NCBI RefSeq assembly: GCF_900113035.1
Contig: NZ_FONX01000007.1
Span: 62,001 to 126,000 of the forward strand
Origin: Paracidovorax wautersii
GTDB taxonomy: Bacteria; Pseudomonadota; Gammaproteobacteria; Burkholderiales; Burkholderiaceae_C
Direction: 5' to 3'
DNA: 64,000 bases
The notes under the pieces were generated by a model. It saw only the letters and a list, made by a program, of their open reading frames with translations. It did no database searches and was not told where the DNA came from. Of this stretch, positions 1 through 7,373 are shown in pieces (the first letter of the stretch is position 1; each line of letters opens with the position of its first letter). The position numbers and the translations under genes are program-made.

Positions 1-846
1 CACGCAGGCCATGGGCACGAAGATGCCCAGGCGCCCGTCGTACTTGCCGCCGTTGCGCACGGTGTCGTAGTGGCTGCCGGTCATGAGGATCTTCGCGTCG
101 GGCGTGGCGCCGTGGTAGCGGCCCACCACGTTGCCCACCGCGTCCACCTCGACCTCGTCGAAGCCGCAGTCGCGCATCCAGTGGCTGATGCGCTGGGCGC
201 AGGCGCGGTGCGCGTCGGTGAGGTAGGTGACGGTGAGCTGGCCGAGTTCGGCGAAGCCCGGGTCGCTGTGCGCGGCCAGCCTTTCCTGCCAGTCCCACAC
301 GTCGTTGCCCAGCGCGGGTTCGTAGCCGAACTTGTCGTTCAGGCGGATCTCGGCGATGCGGTGGATGTTGCGCAGCGCCTCGGCCATCTCAAAGTCCACC
401 GGGTTGCCCAGGCGGCGGGCGAAGGTGTCGATGATTTCCTGCTTGGGCAGGCCCGTGCCGCGCGGCCCGCGCACGGCCAGGATGAACGGGAAGCCGAAGC
501 GGGCGTTGTAGTCGGCGTTGAGCTGCTGGATGCGCGCGAATTCTTCGGGCGTGCACTGCGTGAGGCCGGCCTTGCTCTGCTCGTTCGCCGATTCGGCCGT
601 GAGCGCCTGGGCCACCATGGCCTTGCCGGCCAGCTCGGGGTGGGCGCGGATCAGCGCGAGCTTGGCCTCGTGCGGCGCCTGCGCCAGCACGCGCACCATG
701 GCGTACTTCAATTGCGCGAGCGAGCGGAAGGGCCGCTCGGCCAGCGCGCCTTGGGCGATCCAGGGCGAATGCTCGTAGAGCCCTTCCAGCAGCGCCAGGG
801 CCTGGTCGGCCGGCGCGGCGTTGAGTTGTTCCAGCGTCAGTGGCAT
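1..846 (-). CDS. UraD (OHCU decarboxylase) fused to allantoate amidohydrolase, 3' end outside window
   Basis: The 282 visible codons join two purine-degradation enzymes. Residues 1 to about 165 resemble UraD, which decarboxylates OHCU to (S)-allantoin: the family motifs RAHPELAGKA and GFPFILAVRG are visible. From about residue 170 the frame continues into an M20-type Zn amidohydrolase (LNDKFGYEPA, then MTGSHYDTV with the metal-binding His and Asp), as in allantoate amidohydrolase. The start is the ATG at 846; the stop lies beyond the left edge. It is the last gene of a minus-strand run gntR-puuE-this gene. UraD makes allantoin, PuuE opens it and the amidohydrolase domain attacks allantoate, so the fusion carries the steps on either side of PuuE. 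The domain assignment is firm. Fusion of these two activities is inferred from the unbroken frame. Confidence 0.85.
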   Translation of the reverse strand, partial: MPLTLEQLNAAPADQALALLEGLYEHSPWIAQGALAERPFRSLAQLKYAMVRVLAQAPHEAKLALIRAHPELAGKAMVAQALTAESANEQSKAGLTQCTPEEFARIQQLNADYNARFGFPFILAVRGPRGTGLPKQEIIDTFARRLGNPVDFEMAEALRNIHRIAEIRLNDKFGYEPALGNDVWDWQERLAAHSDPGFAELGQLTVTYLTDAHRACAQRISHWMRDCGFDEVEVDAVGNVVGRYHGATPDAKILMTGSHYDTVRNGGKYDGRLGIFVPMACV

Positions 847-855
847 GGGTGTCGT

Positions 856-898
856 GCTCCTGAAATATGAGCTATTGGCGCAGGTGGGATAAGCGCCA
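856..898. repeat. Interspersed hairpin repeat, copy 1
   Basis: A 17-nt hairpin, GCTCctgaaataTGAGC (856-872), is followed by a second stem, TGGCGC (876-881) pairing with GCGCCA (893-898). The element fills most of the 81-nt gap between puuE and the UraD fusion. The 17-nt spacing and the neighbouring GCGC stem match the other copies listed in this window. The arm here is GCTC/GAGC rather than GCTAT/ATAGC, so the pairing is kept although the bases differ. Confidence 0.55.
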
Positions 899-927
899 GA
901 GGCCGATTGGGTTTGTATGTCCGTCGA

Positions 928-1881
928 TCAGAGGCCGGGGGCCGGGTGCTGCTCGGCCCAGTGCTGCGCCAGGTCGAGCCGGCGGCAGACCCACACCTTG
1001 TCGTGGCGCTGGATGTGGTCCAGGAAGCGCTGCAGCGCGGTGATGCGCCCGGGCCGGCCCAGCAGGCGGCAGTGCATGCCTATGCTCATCATCTTGGGAC
1101 GGTCGTCGCCGGCCGGGTCGCCCTCGGCATAGAGCGCGTCGAAGGTGTCCTTCATGTACTGGAAGAACGGGTCGGCATGCGAATAGCCCTGCGGCAGCGC
1201 GAAGCGCATGTCGTTGCAGTCCAGCGTGTAGGGCACGATGAGCTGGGGCACCGTGCTGCCGTCGGTCTTCTGCACCTTCATCCAGAAGGGCAGGTCGTCG
1301 CCATAGTAGTCGCTGTCGTAGGCGAAGCCGCCGTAGTCGGCCACCAGGCGGCGCGTGCGCGGGCTGTCGCGGCCGGTGTACCAGCCCAGCGGGCGGTTGC
1401 CGGTGAGCTTGCGGAGGATGTCCATGGCCTCGGCCATGTGGGCGCGCTCCACGTCTTCGGGAATGTTCTGGTAGTGGATCCACTTCAGGCCGTGGCAGGC
1501 GATGTCGTAGCCCAGCTCGCCGAAGGCGGCTGCCACATCGGGGTGGCGCTGCAGCGCGGTGGCCACGCCGAATACGGTGAGCGGCAGGCCGCGGCGCTCG
1601 AATTCGCGCAGCAGGCGCCACACGCCGGCGCGCGAGCCGTATTCGTAGATGCCTTCCATGCTGATGTGGCGCTCGGGGTAGGCGGCGGGGTTGAACATTT
1701 CCGAGAGGAACTGCTCGCTGCCCGCGTCGCCGTGCAGCACGCTGTTCTCGCCGCCTTCCTCGTAGTTCAGCACGAACTGCACGGCGACGCGCGCGCCGCC
1801 GGGCCAGCGGGCGTGCGGCGGGTTGCGGCCGTAGCCGATCAGGTCGCGCGGATAGGGCAGGGTGGAGTCGTAGAGCGTCAT
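928..1881 (-). CDS. puuE: Allantoinase PuuE (polysaccharide-deacetylase-like)
   Basis: This 317-residue protein is the cofactor-independent allantoinase of the NodB/carbohydrate-esterase-4 fold, which hydrolyses allantoin to allantoate in the cytosol. Family motifs are RDLIGYGRNPPHARWPGG near the N-terminus, SMEGIYEYGSRAGVWRLL, ACHGLKWIHYQN and GWYTGRDSPRTRRL; the length is typical. It starts at the ATG at 1881, only 17 nt after the gntR stop, and is followed by the UraD/allantoate amidohydrolase fusion. Regulator, allantoinase and downstream enzyme are therefore probably co-transcribed. The palindromic operator upstream of gntR likely controls the whole run (inference). Confidence 0.93.
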   Translation of the reverse strand: MTLYDSTLPYPRDLIGYGRNPPHARWPGGARVAVQFVLNYEEGGENSVLHGDAGSEQFLSEMFNPAAYPERHISMEGIYEYGSRAGVWRLLREFERRGLPLTVFGVATALQRHPDVAAAFGELGYDIACHGLKWIHYQNIPEDVERAHMAEAMDILRKLTGNRPLGWYTGRDSPRTRRLVADYGGFAYDSDYYGDDLPFWMKVQKTDGSTVPQLIVPYTLDCNDMRFALPQGYSHADPFFQYMKDTFDALYAEGDPAGDDRPKMMSIGMHCRLLGRPGRITALQRFLDHIQRHDKVWVCRRLDLAQHWAEQHPAPGL

Positions 1882-1898
1882 GGCGTTGAGGTGTCGGG

Positions 1899-2576
1899 TC
1901 AGAGAGGCAGCGGCGACAGCGCCGCGGACAGGTCGTTGAGCGGGCGCTGCTGGCCGAAGGCGAGGCTTTGCTCCACATGCAGCAAATGGGCCTGCATCAG
2001 CTGCACGGCCTGTTCCTCGTTGCCGGCGGCCAGCGCATCGACGATGGCGCCGTGCTCTTCATGCGAATGCGCGGCGGCGCTGGCGGACTGGTACATCAGG
2101 GTGATGAGGGCGCAGCGCGAGATCAGGTCGCCCAGCAGCTGCGCCAGCACTTCGTTGTCCATCAGCTCGGCCATGCGGACGTGGAAGTCGCCCAGCAGCT
2201 CGGTGCGGCTGCTGGCGTCGGTGCCTTCCACGGCGGCCTGCTCGCGCAGCACATGCTCGCGCAGCGCGGCGATCTTGCCCTGCGTGCGGGTCCGCACGAA
2301 GGCGCGGGTCATCTCCACTTCCAGCATGCGGCGCACGGCGAAGACCTGGCGCGCCTCGTCTTCCGACGGGGTGGAGACGAAGGCGCCGCGCGCGGGCTCC
2401 AGCGTGATCAGCCGGTTCTGCGCGAGCTGGAAGAGCGCCTGGCGCACCAGCGTGCGCGAGACGCCGAAGTGATCGGCCAGCTTCTGCTCGGCCAGCTTGG
2501 TGCCGGGCTGCAGGCGCTGCGTGGCGATGGCGCGCGTGAGCGACTGGACGATGGCGCTGGTGGAGGAGGGTTCCAT
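1899..2576 (-). CDS. GntR/FadR-family regulator of ureide catabolism
   Basis: The 225-residue protein has an N-terminal winged helix (residues about 5-70, including LADHFGVSRTLVRQALFQL and the wing RGAFVS) and an all-helical FCD-type effector domain. His and Asp residues such as DFHVRMAEL and HEEHGAI are candidate metal or ligand contacts. I start it at the ATG at 2576. An in-frame upstream ATG at 2624 would put the coding region across the perfect palindrome at 2597-2616, which is better read as the operator. It is the first gene of the puuE run and is divergent from hiuH. Context suggests it represses both directions in response to a purine breakdown product; the ligand is unknown. Confidence 0.85.
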   Translation of the reverse strand: MEPSSTSAIVQSLTRAIATQRLQPGTKLAEQKLADHFGVSRTLVRQALFQLAQNRLITLEPARGAFVSTPSEDEARQVFAVRRMLEVEMTRAFVRTRTQGKIAALREHVLREQAAVEGTDASSRTELLGDFHVRMAELMDNEVLAQLLGDLISRCALITLMYQSASAAAHSHEEHGAIVDALAAGNEEQAVQLMQAHLLHVEQSLAFGQQRPLNDLSAALSPLPL

Positions 2577-2596
2577 GGGCGATGAGGGCAGTTGCT

Positions 2597-2616
2597 CAAA
2601 AGTGTATACACTTTTG
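2597..2616. promoter_or_regulatory. Perfect 20-bp palindrome, probable GntR operator
   Basis: The sequence caaaagtgtatacacttttg is a perfect 20-bp inverted repeat. It lies 20 nt before the gntR ATG and 48 nt before the hiuH ATG. FadR-subfamily GntR proteins bind short palindromes of this kind in their own promoters. Its central position between divergent genes fits autoregulation plus control of hiuH. Confidence 0.75.
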
Positions 2617-2664
2617 GTCCACACGGCGCTGCATCCCGTGGGCCGTCATCACAGGAGATTCCCT

Positions 2665-3015
2665 ATGGGCCTGAGCACCCACGTTCTCGACACCATGCAC
2701 GGCTGCCCCGCTGCGGGCATGGCAGTGGCGCTGTATGCCACCGACGGCGGCGCGGCCACCCTGGTCAAGCAGCTGGTGCTCAACCACGACGGCCGCACCG
2801 ACGCGCCGCTCTTCGACAACGCCAGCCTGCGCCCCGGCACCTATCGCCTGAGCTTCGATGTGGCGGCGTATTTCCGCGCCCGGGGCGTGGAGCTGCCCGA
2901 ACCCAACTTCCTGAACGTGGTGCATCTGGACTTCGGCGTGGCCCATGCCGACCAGCACTACCACGTGCCGCTGCTGGTGAGCCCCTGGAGCTATTCCACC
3001 TACCGGGGTTCCTGA
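2665..3015 (+). CDS. hiuH: 5-hydroxyisourate hydrolase (transthyretin-like)
   Basis: This 116-residue protein hydrolyses 5-hydroxyisourate, the product of urate oxidation, to OHCU. Three family signatures are present: STHVLDTMHGCPAAGM at the N-terminus, a central Arg-containing strand (NHDGRTDAP), and the C-terminal tetrapeptide YRGS that distinguishes HIU hydrolases from transthyretins. The catalytic His and Arg residues are retained. No signal peptide is seen, so it is probably cytosolic. The ATG at 2665 follows AGGAGA with good spacing. The gene is divergent from gntR across the palindromic operator. It supplies the substrate of the UraD domain encoded on the other strand. Confidence 0.95.
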   Translation: MGLSTHVLDTMHGCPAAGMAVALYATDGGAATLVKQLVLNHDGRTDAPLFDNASLRPGTYRLSFDVAAYFRARGVELPEPNFLNVVHLDFGVAHADQHYHVPLLVSPWSYSTYRGS

Positions 3016-3072
3016 CACGCGGCCGCTGTGTGGCCGAAAAACCCTGCAGCGCGCTCCAGATGCGCGCAGGGT

Positions 3073-3089
3073 GCTCTTCTTTTCATAGC
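3073..3089. repeat. Interspersed hairpin repeat, copy 2
   Basis: The 17-nt arm GCTCttcttttcaTAGC is preceded by GCGCAGG. Bases 3064-3089 match 33304-33329 inside coaBC at 22 of 26 positions. The repeat covers the stop codon of the minus-strand gene ending at 3083. Pairing of the arm is imperfect here. Confidence 0.45.
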
Positions 3090-3628
3090 TGGCCTTCGGT
3101 CAGTGTATCGAGCTGGAAGCGCCCCGACTTGTCCCACAGCCAGGTGTCGGTGTAGGTGACCTTGCCCATGCGCGTGGGCGCGGGGAAGGGCGCCGCGGCG
3201 CGCACCGTGCGCTCGATCTCCTTCATCACCTCCGGCGCATGGCGCGGCGCGCGCATCCAGCGCACGGCGGTCACGCGGCCCGCCCGGTCGATGTCCACTT
3301 CCAGCACGCCGATGGCGTAGAGCAGCGGCTGCAGCTGGCCCTTGTAGATGCGGTCGGCGTTCAGGCCGTAGAGATGCGCGGCCGCGTCCTTGCGGTAGGC
3401 GCGGGGCGTGGTGGCGGCGGAAGGGCTGGCCGGCCCGCGCACGGCCGGTGCCGGATTCACCACCGTGGGCGGCTGGCCGGCATCGGCGGGGCTTTGTGGC
3501 TGCGCGGGCGGCACGGCGGGCGGGCGGCAGGCGCTCATCAGCGTGGCCACGGCGGCCATCAGGCCGGCGGGCAGCCAGAAGGGGCGCTTGCGGCGGGGCG
3601 GCTGCGGTGCTTGGGGGGGCTGGGTCAT
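3083..3628 (-). CDS. Hypothetical exported protein, TonB C-terminal-like domain
   Basis: The 181-residue protein starts at the ATG at 3628. It has a basic N-terminus, a hydrophobic stretch ending LMSAC (residues about 30-34, an imperfect lipobox with Met at -3), a Pro/Ala-rich linker to about residue 75 and a folded C-terminal domain. The C-terminal part (LEVDIDRAGRVTAVRWMRAP, then EIERTVRAAAPFPAP) resembles the beta-alpha-beta core of TonB C-terminal domains. I infer a periplasmic or lipid-anchored protein of unknown partner. No ExbB/ExbD genes are adjacent. It is convergent with hiuH, and its stop codon lies inside an interspersed repeat. It may have no link to the purine genes around it. 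Confidence 0.65.
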   Translation of the reverse strand: MTQPPQAPQPPRRKRPFWLPAGLMAAVATLMSACRPPAVPPAQPQSPADAGQPPTVVNPAPAVRGPASPSAATTPRAYRKDAAAHLYGLNADRIYKGQLQPLLYAIGVLEVDIDRAGRVTAVRWMRAPRHAPEVMKEIERTVRAAAPFPAPTRMGKVTYTDTWLWDKSGRFQLDTLTEGQL

Positions 3629-3748
3629 GGCGGTGCGATGCGGAAATAGGTGGGAGCGGGGCCGGCGCTGGCACGGCGCCTCGCTATGCTCGAACCCTGG
3701 TGCGCCGGCTGGCGCGGCGGCAGGGTTCACGAAAAAGGAAGCATGCGG

Positions 3749-4609
3749 ATGGGTGATGGTGGCGACATGACGGCGTTGCAGCGCCTGCTGGACGGGCTGG
3801 CATCGGCGCCGGCATGCCTGGTGACGGTGGAGTCTATCCAAGGCTCGGCGCCGCGCGAGCCCGGCGCCTGGATGGCCGTGTTCGGCGCAGCCCAGGGGCC
3901 CGTCATCGGCACCATCGGCGGCGGGCATCTGGAATGGCAGTCCATCGCCGATGCGCGCGAATGGCTGGCCGCCGCACCCGCAGGCGGCGCGCCCGATACC
4001 CGGCTGGTGCGCCATGCGCTGGGCCCCAGCCTGGGGCAGTGCTGCGGCGGCGTGGTGCAGGTGCGGCTCGAACGCATCACGGCGGCCCAGGCGCCGGCCT
4101 TGCGCGAGCGGCTGGCTCCGCGCCTCACGCCCGTGGCGCTCTTCGGCGGCGGCCACGTCGGCCATGCGCTGGCCCGGGTGCTGGCGCCGCTGCCCTTCGC
4201 GCTGCACTGGATCGACAGCCGCGACGGCATCTTCCCGCCCCAGGCGGCGCCCGGCACCGTCTGCGAGCATTCCGAGCCCGTGCAGGGCGCCGTGCCCACG
4301 CTGGCCGCGGGCTCGCTGGTGCTGGTGATGAGCTTCAGCCATGCCGAAGACCTGGACGTCGTCGCCGCCTGCCTGCAGCGCCGCCGCGCACGGGGCGATC
4401 TGCCCTTCATCGGCATGATCGGCAGCCGCACCAAGTGGGCCACCTTCCGCCGGCGCCTGGCCGAGCGCGGCTTCACCGAGGCCGAACTGGCCGGCGTGAC
4501 CTGCCCCATCGGCGTGCCCGGCATCGTCGGCAAGGCGCCGGAGGTGATCGCCGTGGCCGTGGCCGCGCAGCTGCTGCAGCAGGTGGCCGGGTCGGCCGCT
4601 GGGGGCTGA
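3749..4609 (+). CDS. xdhC: Xanthine dehydrogenase accessory protein XdhC
   Basis: XdhC inserts sulfurated molybdenum cofactor into xanthine dehydrogenase. The protein has the N-terminal XdhC domain (APACLVTVESIQGSAPREPGAWM, GTIGGGHLEW, LGQCCGGVVQV with the conserved Cys pair) and the C-terminal Rossmann-like domain (VALFGGGHVGHALARVL, then FIGMIGSRTKWATF and CPIGVPGIVGKAPEVIA). AAGGAA at 3735-3740 favours the ATG at 3749; ATGs at 3743 and 3767 are alternatives. The xdhA and xdhB structural genes are not in this window. Its place between hiuH and puuD fits one purine pathway: hypoxanthine/xanthine to urate, then to allantoin. Confidence 0.92.
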   Translation: MGDGGDMTALQRLLDGLASAPACLVTVESIQGSAPREPGAWMAVFGAAQGPVIGTIGGGHLEWQSIADAREWLAAAPAGGAPDTRLVRHALGPSLGQCCGGVVQVRLERITAAQAPALRERLAPRLTPVALFGGGHVGHALARVLAPLPFALHWIDSRDGIFPPQAAPGTVCEHSEPVQGAVPTLAAGSLVLVMSFSHAEDLDVVAACLQRRRARGDLPFIGMIGSRTKWATFRRRLAERGFTEAELAGVTCPIGVPGIVGKAPEVIAVAVAAQLLQQVAGSAAGG

Positions 4610-4657
4610 GTCTTCACGATTCGCCTGCCGCGGTGGCTGGCCGTGGGAACAATTCCT

Positions 4658-4670
4658 GCATACACTTTGC
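4658..4670. promoter_or_regulatory. Possible half-site of the GntR operator upstream of puuD
   Basis: gcaTACACTTTgc, 170 nt before the puuD start, matches one half of the palindrome at 2597-2616 (TACACTTTtG) over eight contiguous bases. The opposite half is not recognisable. A short match like this can arise by chance. Confidence 0.25.
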
Positions 4671-4839
4671 GACAGAACAAAAACAGGTCGCAGCGGTGCC
4701 CCGGCGGATCGGCTTTTCGATGAAAGGCTGAGATTCGCCAAGGTGCGCGGCCCCATTCGACTGCTCAGAGCGCCCGCAGTGGTGAGCAGGTTGCACGAGG
4801 CGGCGCCCCACGCGCCGCCCCACGTTGAGAGAAGAACCC

Positions 4840-6072
4840 ATGGAAAGCTATCTCCTCGACTGGGCCAACCTGCTGCTGCGCTGGGTCCACGTCATCACCG
4901 CCATCGCCTGGATCGGCTCGTCGTTCTACTTCGTCTTCCTCGACTCCAGCCTCACCCCGCCGGTCGATGACGACCTCAAGAAGCAGGGCGTGAGCGGCGA
5001 GCTCTGGGCCGTCCACGGCGGCGGCTTCTACCACCCGGTCAAGTTCGCGGGCGCGCCGCCGCAACTACCCAAGCACCTGCACTGGTTCTTCTGGGAGAGC
5101 TACAGCACCTGGATCAGCGGCTTCGCGCTCTTCACCGTGTCGTATCTCTGGAGCGCCAGCACCTACCTGATCGACAAGTCGCGCATGGACTGGGCGCCGG
5201 CCACCGCCATCGCCGTGGCGCTGGCCTTCCTGGTCGTTTTCTGGCTGCTCTACGACGGCATCTGCCGCGTCTTCGGCCAGAAGAAGAAGGGCGACGCCAT
5301 CGTCGGCGCGCTGGTCTTCGTGCTGGTGTGCGTGGCCGCCTGGCTGGCCTGCCACTGGTTCGCGGGGCGCGCGGCCTTCCTGCTGGTGGGCGCGATGATC
5401 GCCACCTCCATGAGCGCCAACGTGTTCTTCTGGATCATTCCCGGCCAGCGCAAGGTCATCGCGCAGATGAAGGCCGGCCAGCCGGTGGACCCGATCCACG
5501 GCAAGCGCGGCAAGCAGCGCAGCGTGCACAACACCTACTTCACGCTGCCGGTGCTGTTCTGCATGCTGTCCAACCACTACAGCTTCACCTGGAGCCACCC
5601 GCAGAACTGGCTGATCCTCATCCTGATGATGTTCGCGGGCGCGGCCATCCGCCAGTTCTTCGTGATGCGCCACGGCTGGAAGCTGGGCCGCAACGCCCAT
5701 CCGCTGCCCTACGCCCTGGTGGGCTGCGCGGTCATCGTGGGCGCCATCGTCGGCCTGCAGCCGTCCATCGCCCCGGGCGCTGCCGGTGCCGGCGCGCCCG
5801 CATCGGCCACGGCAGCTGCCGCCGCCCCGGTGGACTACGCCCAGCTGCAGCCCGTGCTGGCCCAGCGCTGCTATCTCTGCCATGGCGCGCAGGTGCAGAT
5901 GAAGAACCTGCGGCTGGATTCGCCCGAATCCGTCCAGCAGCATGCCCAGGCCATCTACCAGCAGGTGGTGGTGCAAAAGCTCATGCCCATGAACAACGCC
6001 ACCGGCATCACCGACGACGAGCGCGGGCTGGTCAAGCGCTGGTTCGAGGGTGGCGCCGTGATGACGAAGTGA
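4840..6072 (+). CDS. puuD: Membrane-bound cytochrome c urate oxidase PuuD
   Basis: The 410-residue protein couples an N-terminal multi-helix membrane domain to a C-terminal c-type cytochrome. The membrane part begins WANLLLRWVHVITAIAWIGSSFYF and has about eight to nine hydrophobic segments and conserved His residues (WVHV, FYHPVK, HWFFWE, NTYFTLP). An Ala/Pro linker follows at about residue 310. The cytochrome has the haem motif CYLCH near residue 347 and a downstream Met (KLMPMNN) as possible axial ligand. PuuD proteins oxidise urate to 5-hydroxyisourate and pass electrons to the respiratory chain instead of making peroxide. The start is the ATG at 4840, behind GAGAGAAG. The product feeds HiuH encoded nearby. 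Confidence 0.93.
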   Translation: MESYLLDWANLLLRWVHVITAIAWIGSSFYFVFLDSSLTPPVDDDLKKQGVSGELWAVHGGGFYHPVKFAGAPPQLPKHLHWFFWESYSTWISGFALFTVSYLWSASTYLIDKSRMDWAPATAIAVALAFLVVFWLLYDGICRVFGQKKKGDAIVGALVFVLVCVAAWLACHWFAGRAAFLLVGAMIATSMSANVFFWIIPGQRKVIAQMKAGQPVDPIHGKRGKQRSVHNTYFTLPVLFCMLSNHYSFTWSHPQNWLILILMMFAGAAIRQFFVMRHGWKLGRNAHPLPYALVGCAVIVGAIVGLQPSIAPGAAGAGAPASATAAAAAPVDYAQLQPVLAQRCYLCHGAQVQMKNLRLDSPESVQQHAQAIYQQVVVQKLMPMNNATGITDDERGLVKRWFEGGAVMTK

Positions 6073-6163
6073 GGCATTCCGGGCGGCAAAGCCAAGCCCG
6101 GGGCCGGGGATTCGCAGCCGCTGCGCTACAGTGGCGCGCTGCATTTTTTTCAAAGGAACCGGC

Positions 6164-6823
6164 TTGGAATTCGTGAGCTTTCTGATCGACTTCATCCTGC
6201 ATGTCGACAAGCACATCGCGGCCTTCGTGGCCAGCTACGGCCCCTGGGTCTATGCCCTGCTGTTCGCCATCGTGTTCGTGGAAACGGGCGTGGTGGTCAT
6301 GCCCTTCCTGCCGGGCGATTCGCTGCTCTTCATCGTGGGCGCGCTCTGCGGCGCCGGGCTGATGAGCTTTCCCATCGCCTGCGCCGTGCTGCTGGCCGCC
6401 GCCATCCTAGGCGACCAGTGCAACTACACCATCGGGCGCACCATCGGGCCCAAGGTGTTCCAGTGGGAGGATTCGCGCTGGTTCAACCGCCGGGCCTTCA
6501 ACCAGGCGCACGACTTCTACGAGCGCTACGGCGGCATCACCATCGTGATCGCCCGCTTCATGCCCTTCATCCGCACCTTCGCGCCCTTCGTGGCCGGCGT
6601 GGCGGCCATGGGCCGGGCCAAGTTCACGGCCTTCAACGTGGGCGGGGCGCTGCTCTGGGTGCTGGGCATCTGCACGGCGGGCTACTTCTTCGGCAACTTC
6701 CCGTGGGTGCAGAAGAACCTCGACAAGATCATCTGGGCGATGATCCTCATCCCGGGCCTGATCGCCATCTTCGGCGCCTGGCGCGCCGGCCGCAAGGCGC
6801 CAGCCGAGGCCTTGCCGAAGTAG
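6164..6823 (+). CDS. DedA-family (VTT domain) membrane protein
   Basis: This DedA/SNARE-associated integral membrane protein has about 219 residues. Motifs are FVETGVVVMPFLPGDSLLF (re-entrant region), LGDQCNYTIGR, and the conserved ERYGGITIVIARFMPFIRTFAPFVAG with the essential Arg residues, followed by C-terminal helices. DedA proteins act in membrane-lipid scrambling, proton-motive-force homeostasis and drug or pH tolerance. I choose TTG at 6164 because AAGGAA ends 5 nt before it; GTG at 6173 is an alternative. It is transcribed alone towards the bidirectional terminator at 6846. Confidence 0.9.
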   Translation: MEFVSFLIDFILHVDKHIAAFVASYGPWVYALLFAIVFVETGVVVMPFLPGDSLLFIVGALCGAGLMSFPIACAVLLAAAILGDQCNYTIGRTIGPKVFQWEDSRWFNRRAFNQAHDFYERYGGITIVIARFMPFIRTFAPFVAGVAAMGRAKFTAFNVGGALLWVLGICTAGYFFGNFPWVQKNLDKIIWAMILIPGLIAIFGAWRAGRKAPAEALPK

Positions 6824-6845
6824 AGCCGGGGCTACCACCCACCAA

Positions 6846-6875
6846 GAAAAAGGGCACCTTGCGGTGCCCTTTTTC
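6846..6875. terminator. Bidirectional intrinsic terminator
   Basis: AGGGCACC (6851-6858), loop TTGC, GGTGCCCT (6863-6870), flanked by an A-run on the left and a T-run on the right. It therefore terminates both dedA and the convergent lipoprotein gene ending at 6912. Confidence 0.88.
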
Positions 6876-6911
6876 TGTTGCGTTGAAGCGGCGGCTCGTG
6901 AGCCGGCGCGA

Positions 6912-7136
6912 TCAACGGCGGCGGTCGCGGTCCTTGCCCAGTTCGTTGCCGATCAGGGCGCCGGCAGCGGCGCCGCCGACGGTGGCGGCCGTGCCGCCCA
7001 CCGCGCTACCCAGCACGCCGCCAGCCACGGCGCCTACGCCGGTGCCGATCTGGGCATTGGAGGGGTTGGTCGAGCAGCCGGCCATGCCGAGTGCGGCAAC
7101 GCAGGCAGCTGCGGAAAGAAGGTGGCGGTAGTTCAT
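6912..7136 (-). CDS. Small glycine-zipper lipoprotein, OsmB-like
   Basis: The 74-residue protein starts MNYRHLLSAAACVAALGMAGCS, a lipoprotein signal with the acceptor Cys at about residue 21. A Gly-rich segment follows (GTGVGAVAGGVLGSAVGGTA, then GGAAAGALIGNELG), which is a glycine-zipper membrane motif, and the basic tail is KDRDRRR. OsmB-type proteins of this size are osmotic-stress envelope lipoproteins. The ATG at 7136 follows AAGGAG, which excludes longer in-frame starts. The gene is monocistronic and ends at the shared terminator at 6846. About 240 nt without another gene separate it from amiC. Confidence 0.82.
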   Translation of the reverse strand: MNYRHLLSAAACVAALGMAGCSTNPSNAQIGTGVGAVAGGVLGSAVGGTAATVGGAAAGALIGNELGKDRDRRR

Positions 7137-7373
7137 GGTGTGCTCCTTGATGGTTGTCTTGAAGACAGGATTCGAAACGTCCGGTGCGCAATGAAAGCCT
7201 GCCGGGCATGCCTTCATCCGTCGCATGCCCGCAGTATTGCCCCGTCGCCTCCCGCGCCTTGTCAGCAGAAGAAACCGCGAACTGTAGGACGGTGACCGGG
7301 CCGCCCGAGTGCGGCGGCAGGGCCGCGCCCGGCGGGGGCCGAACAGATGGTCACACCCGGTGTGGGGCCTGCG

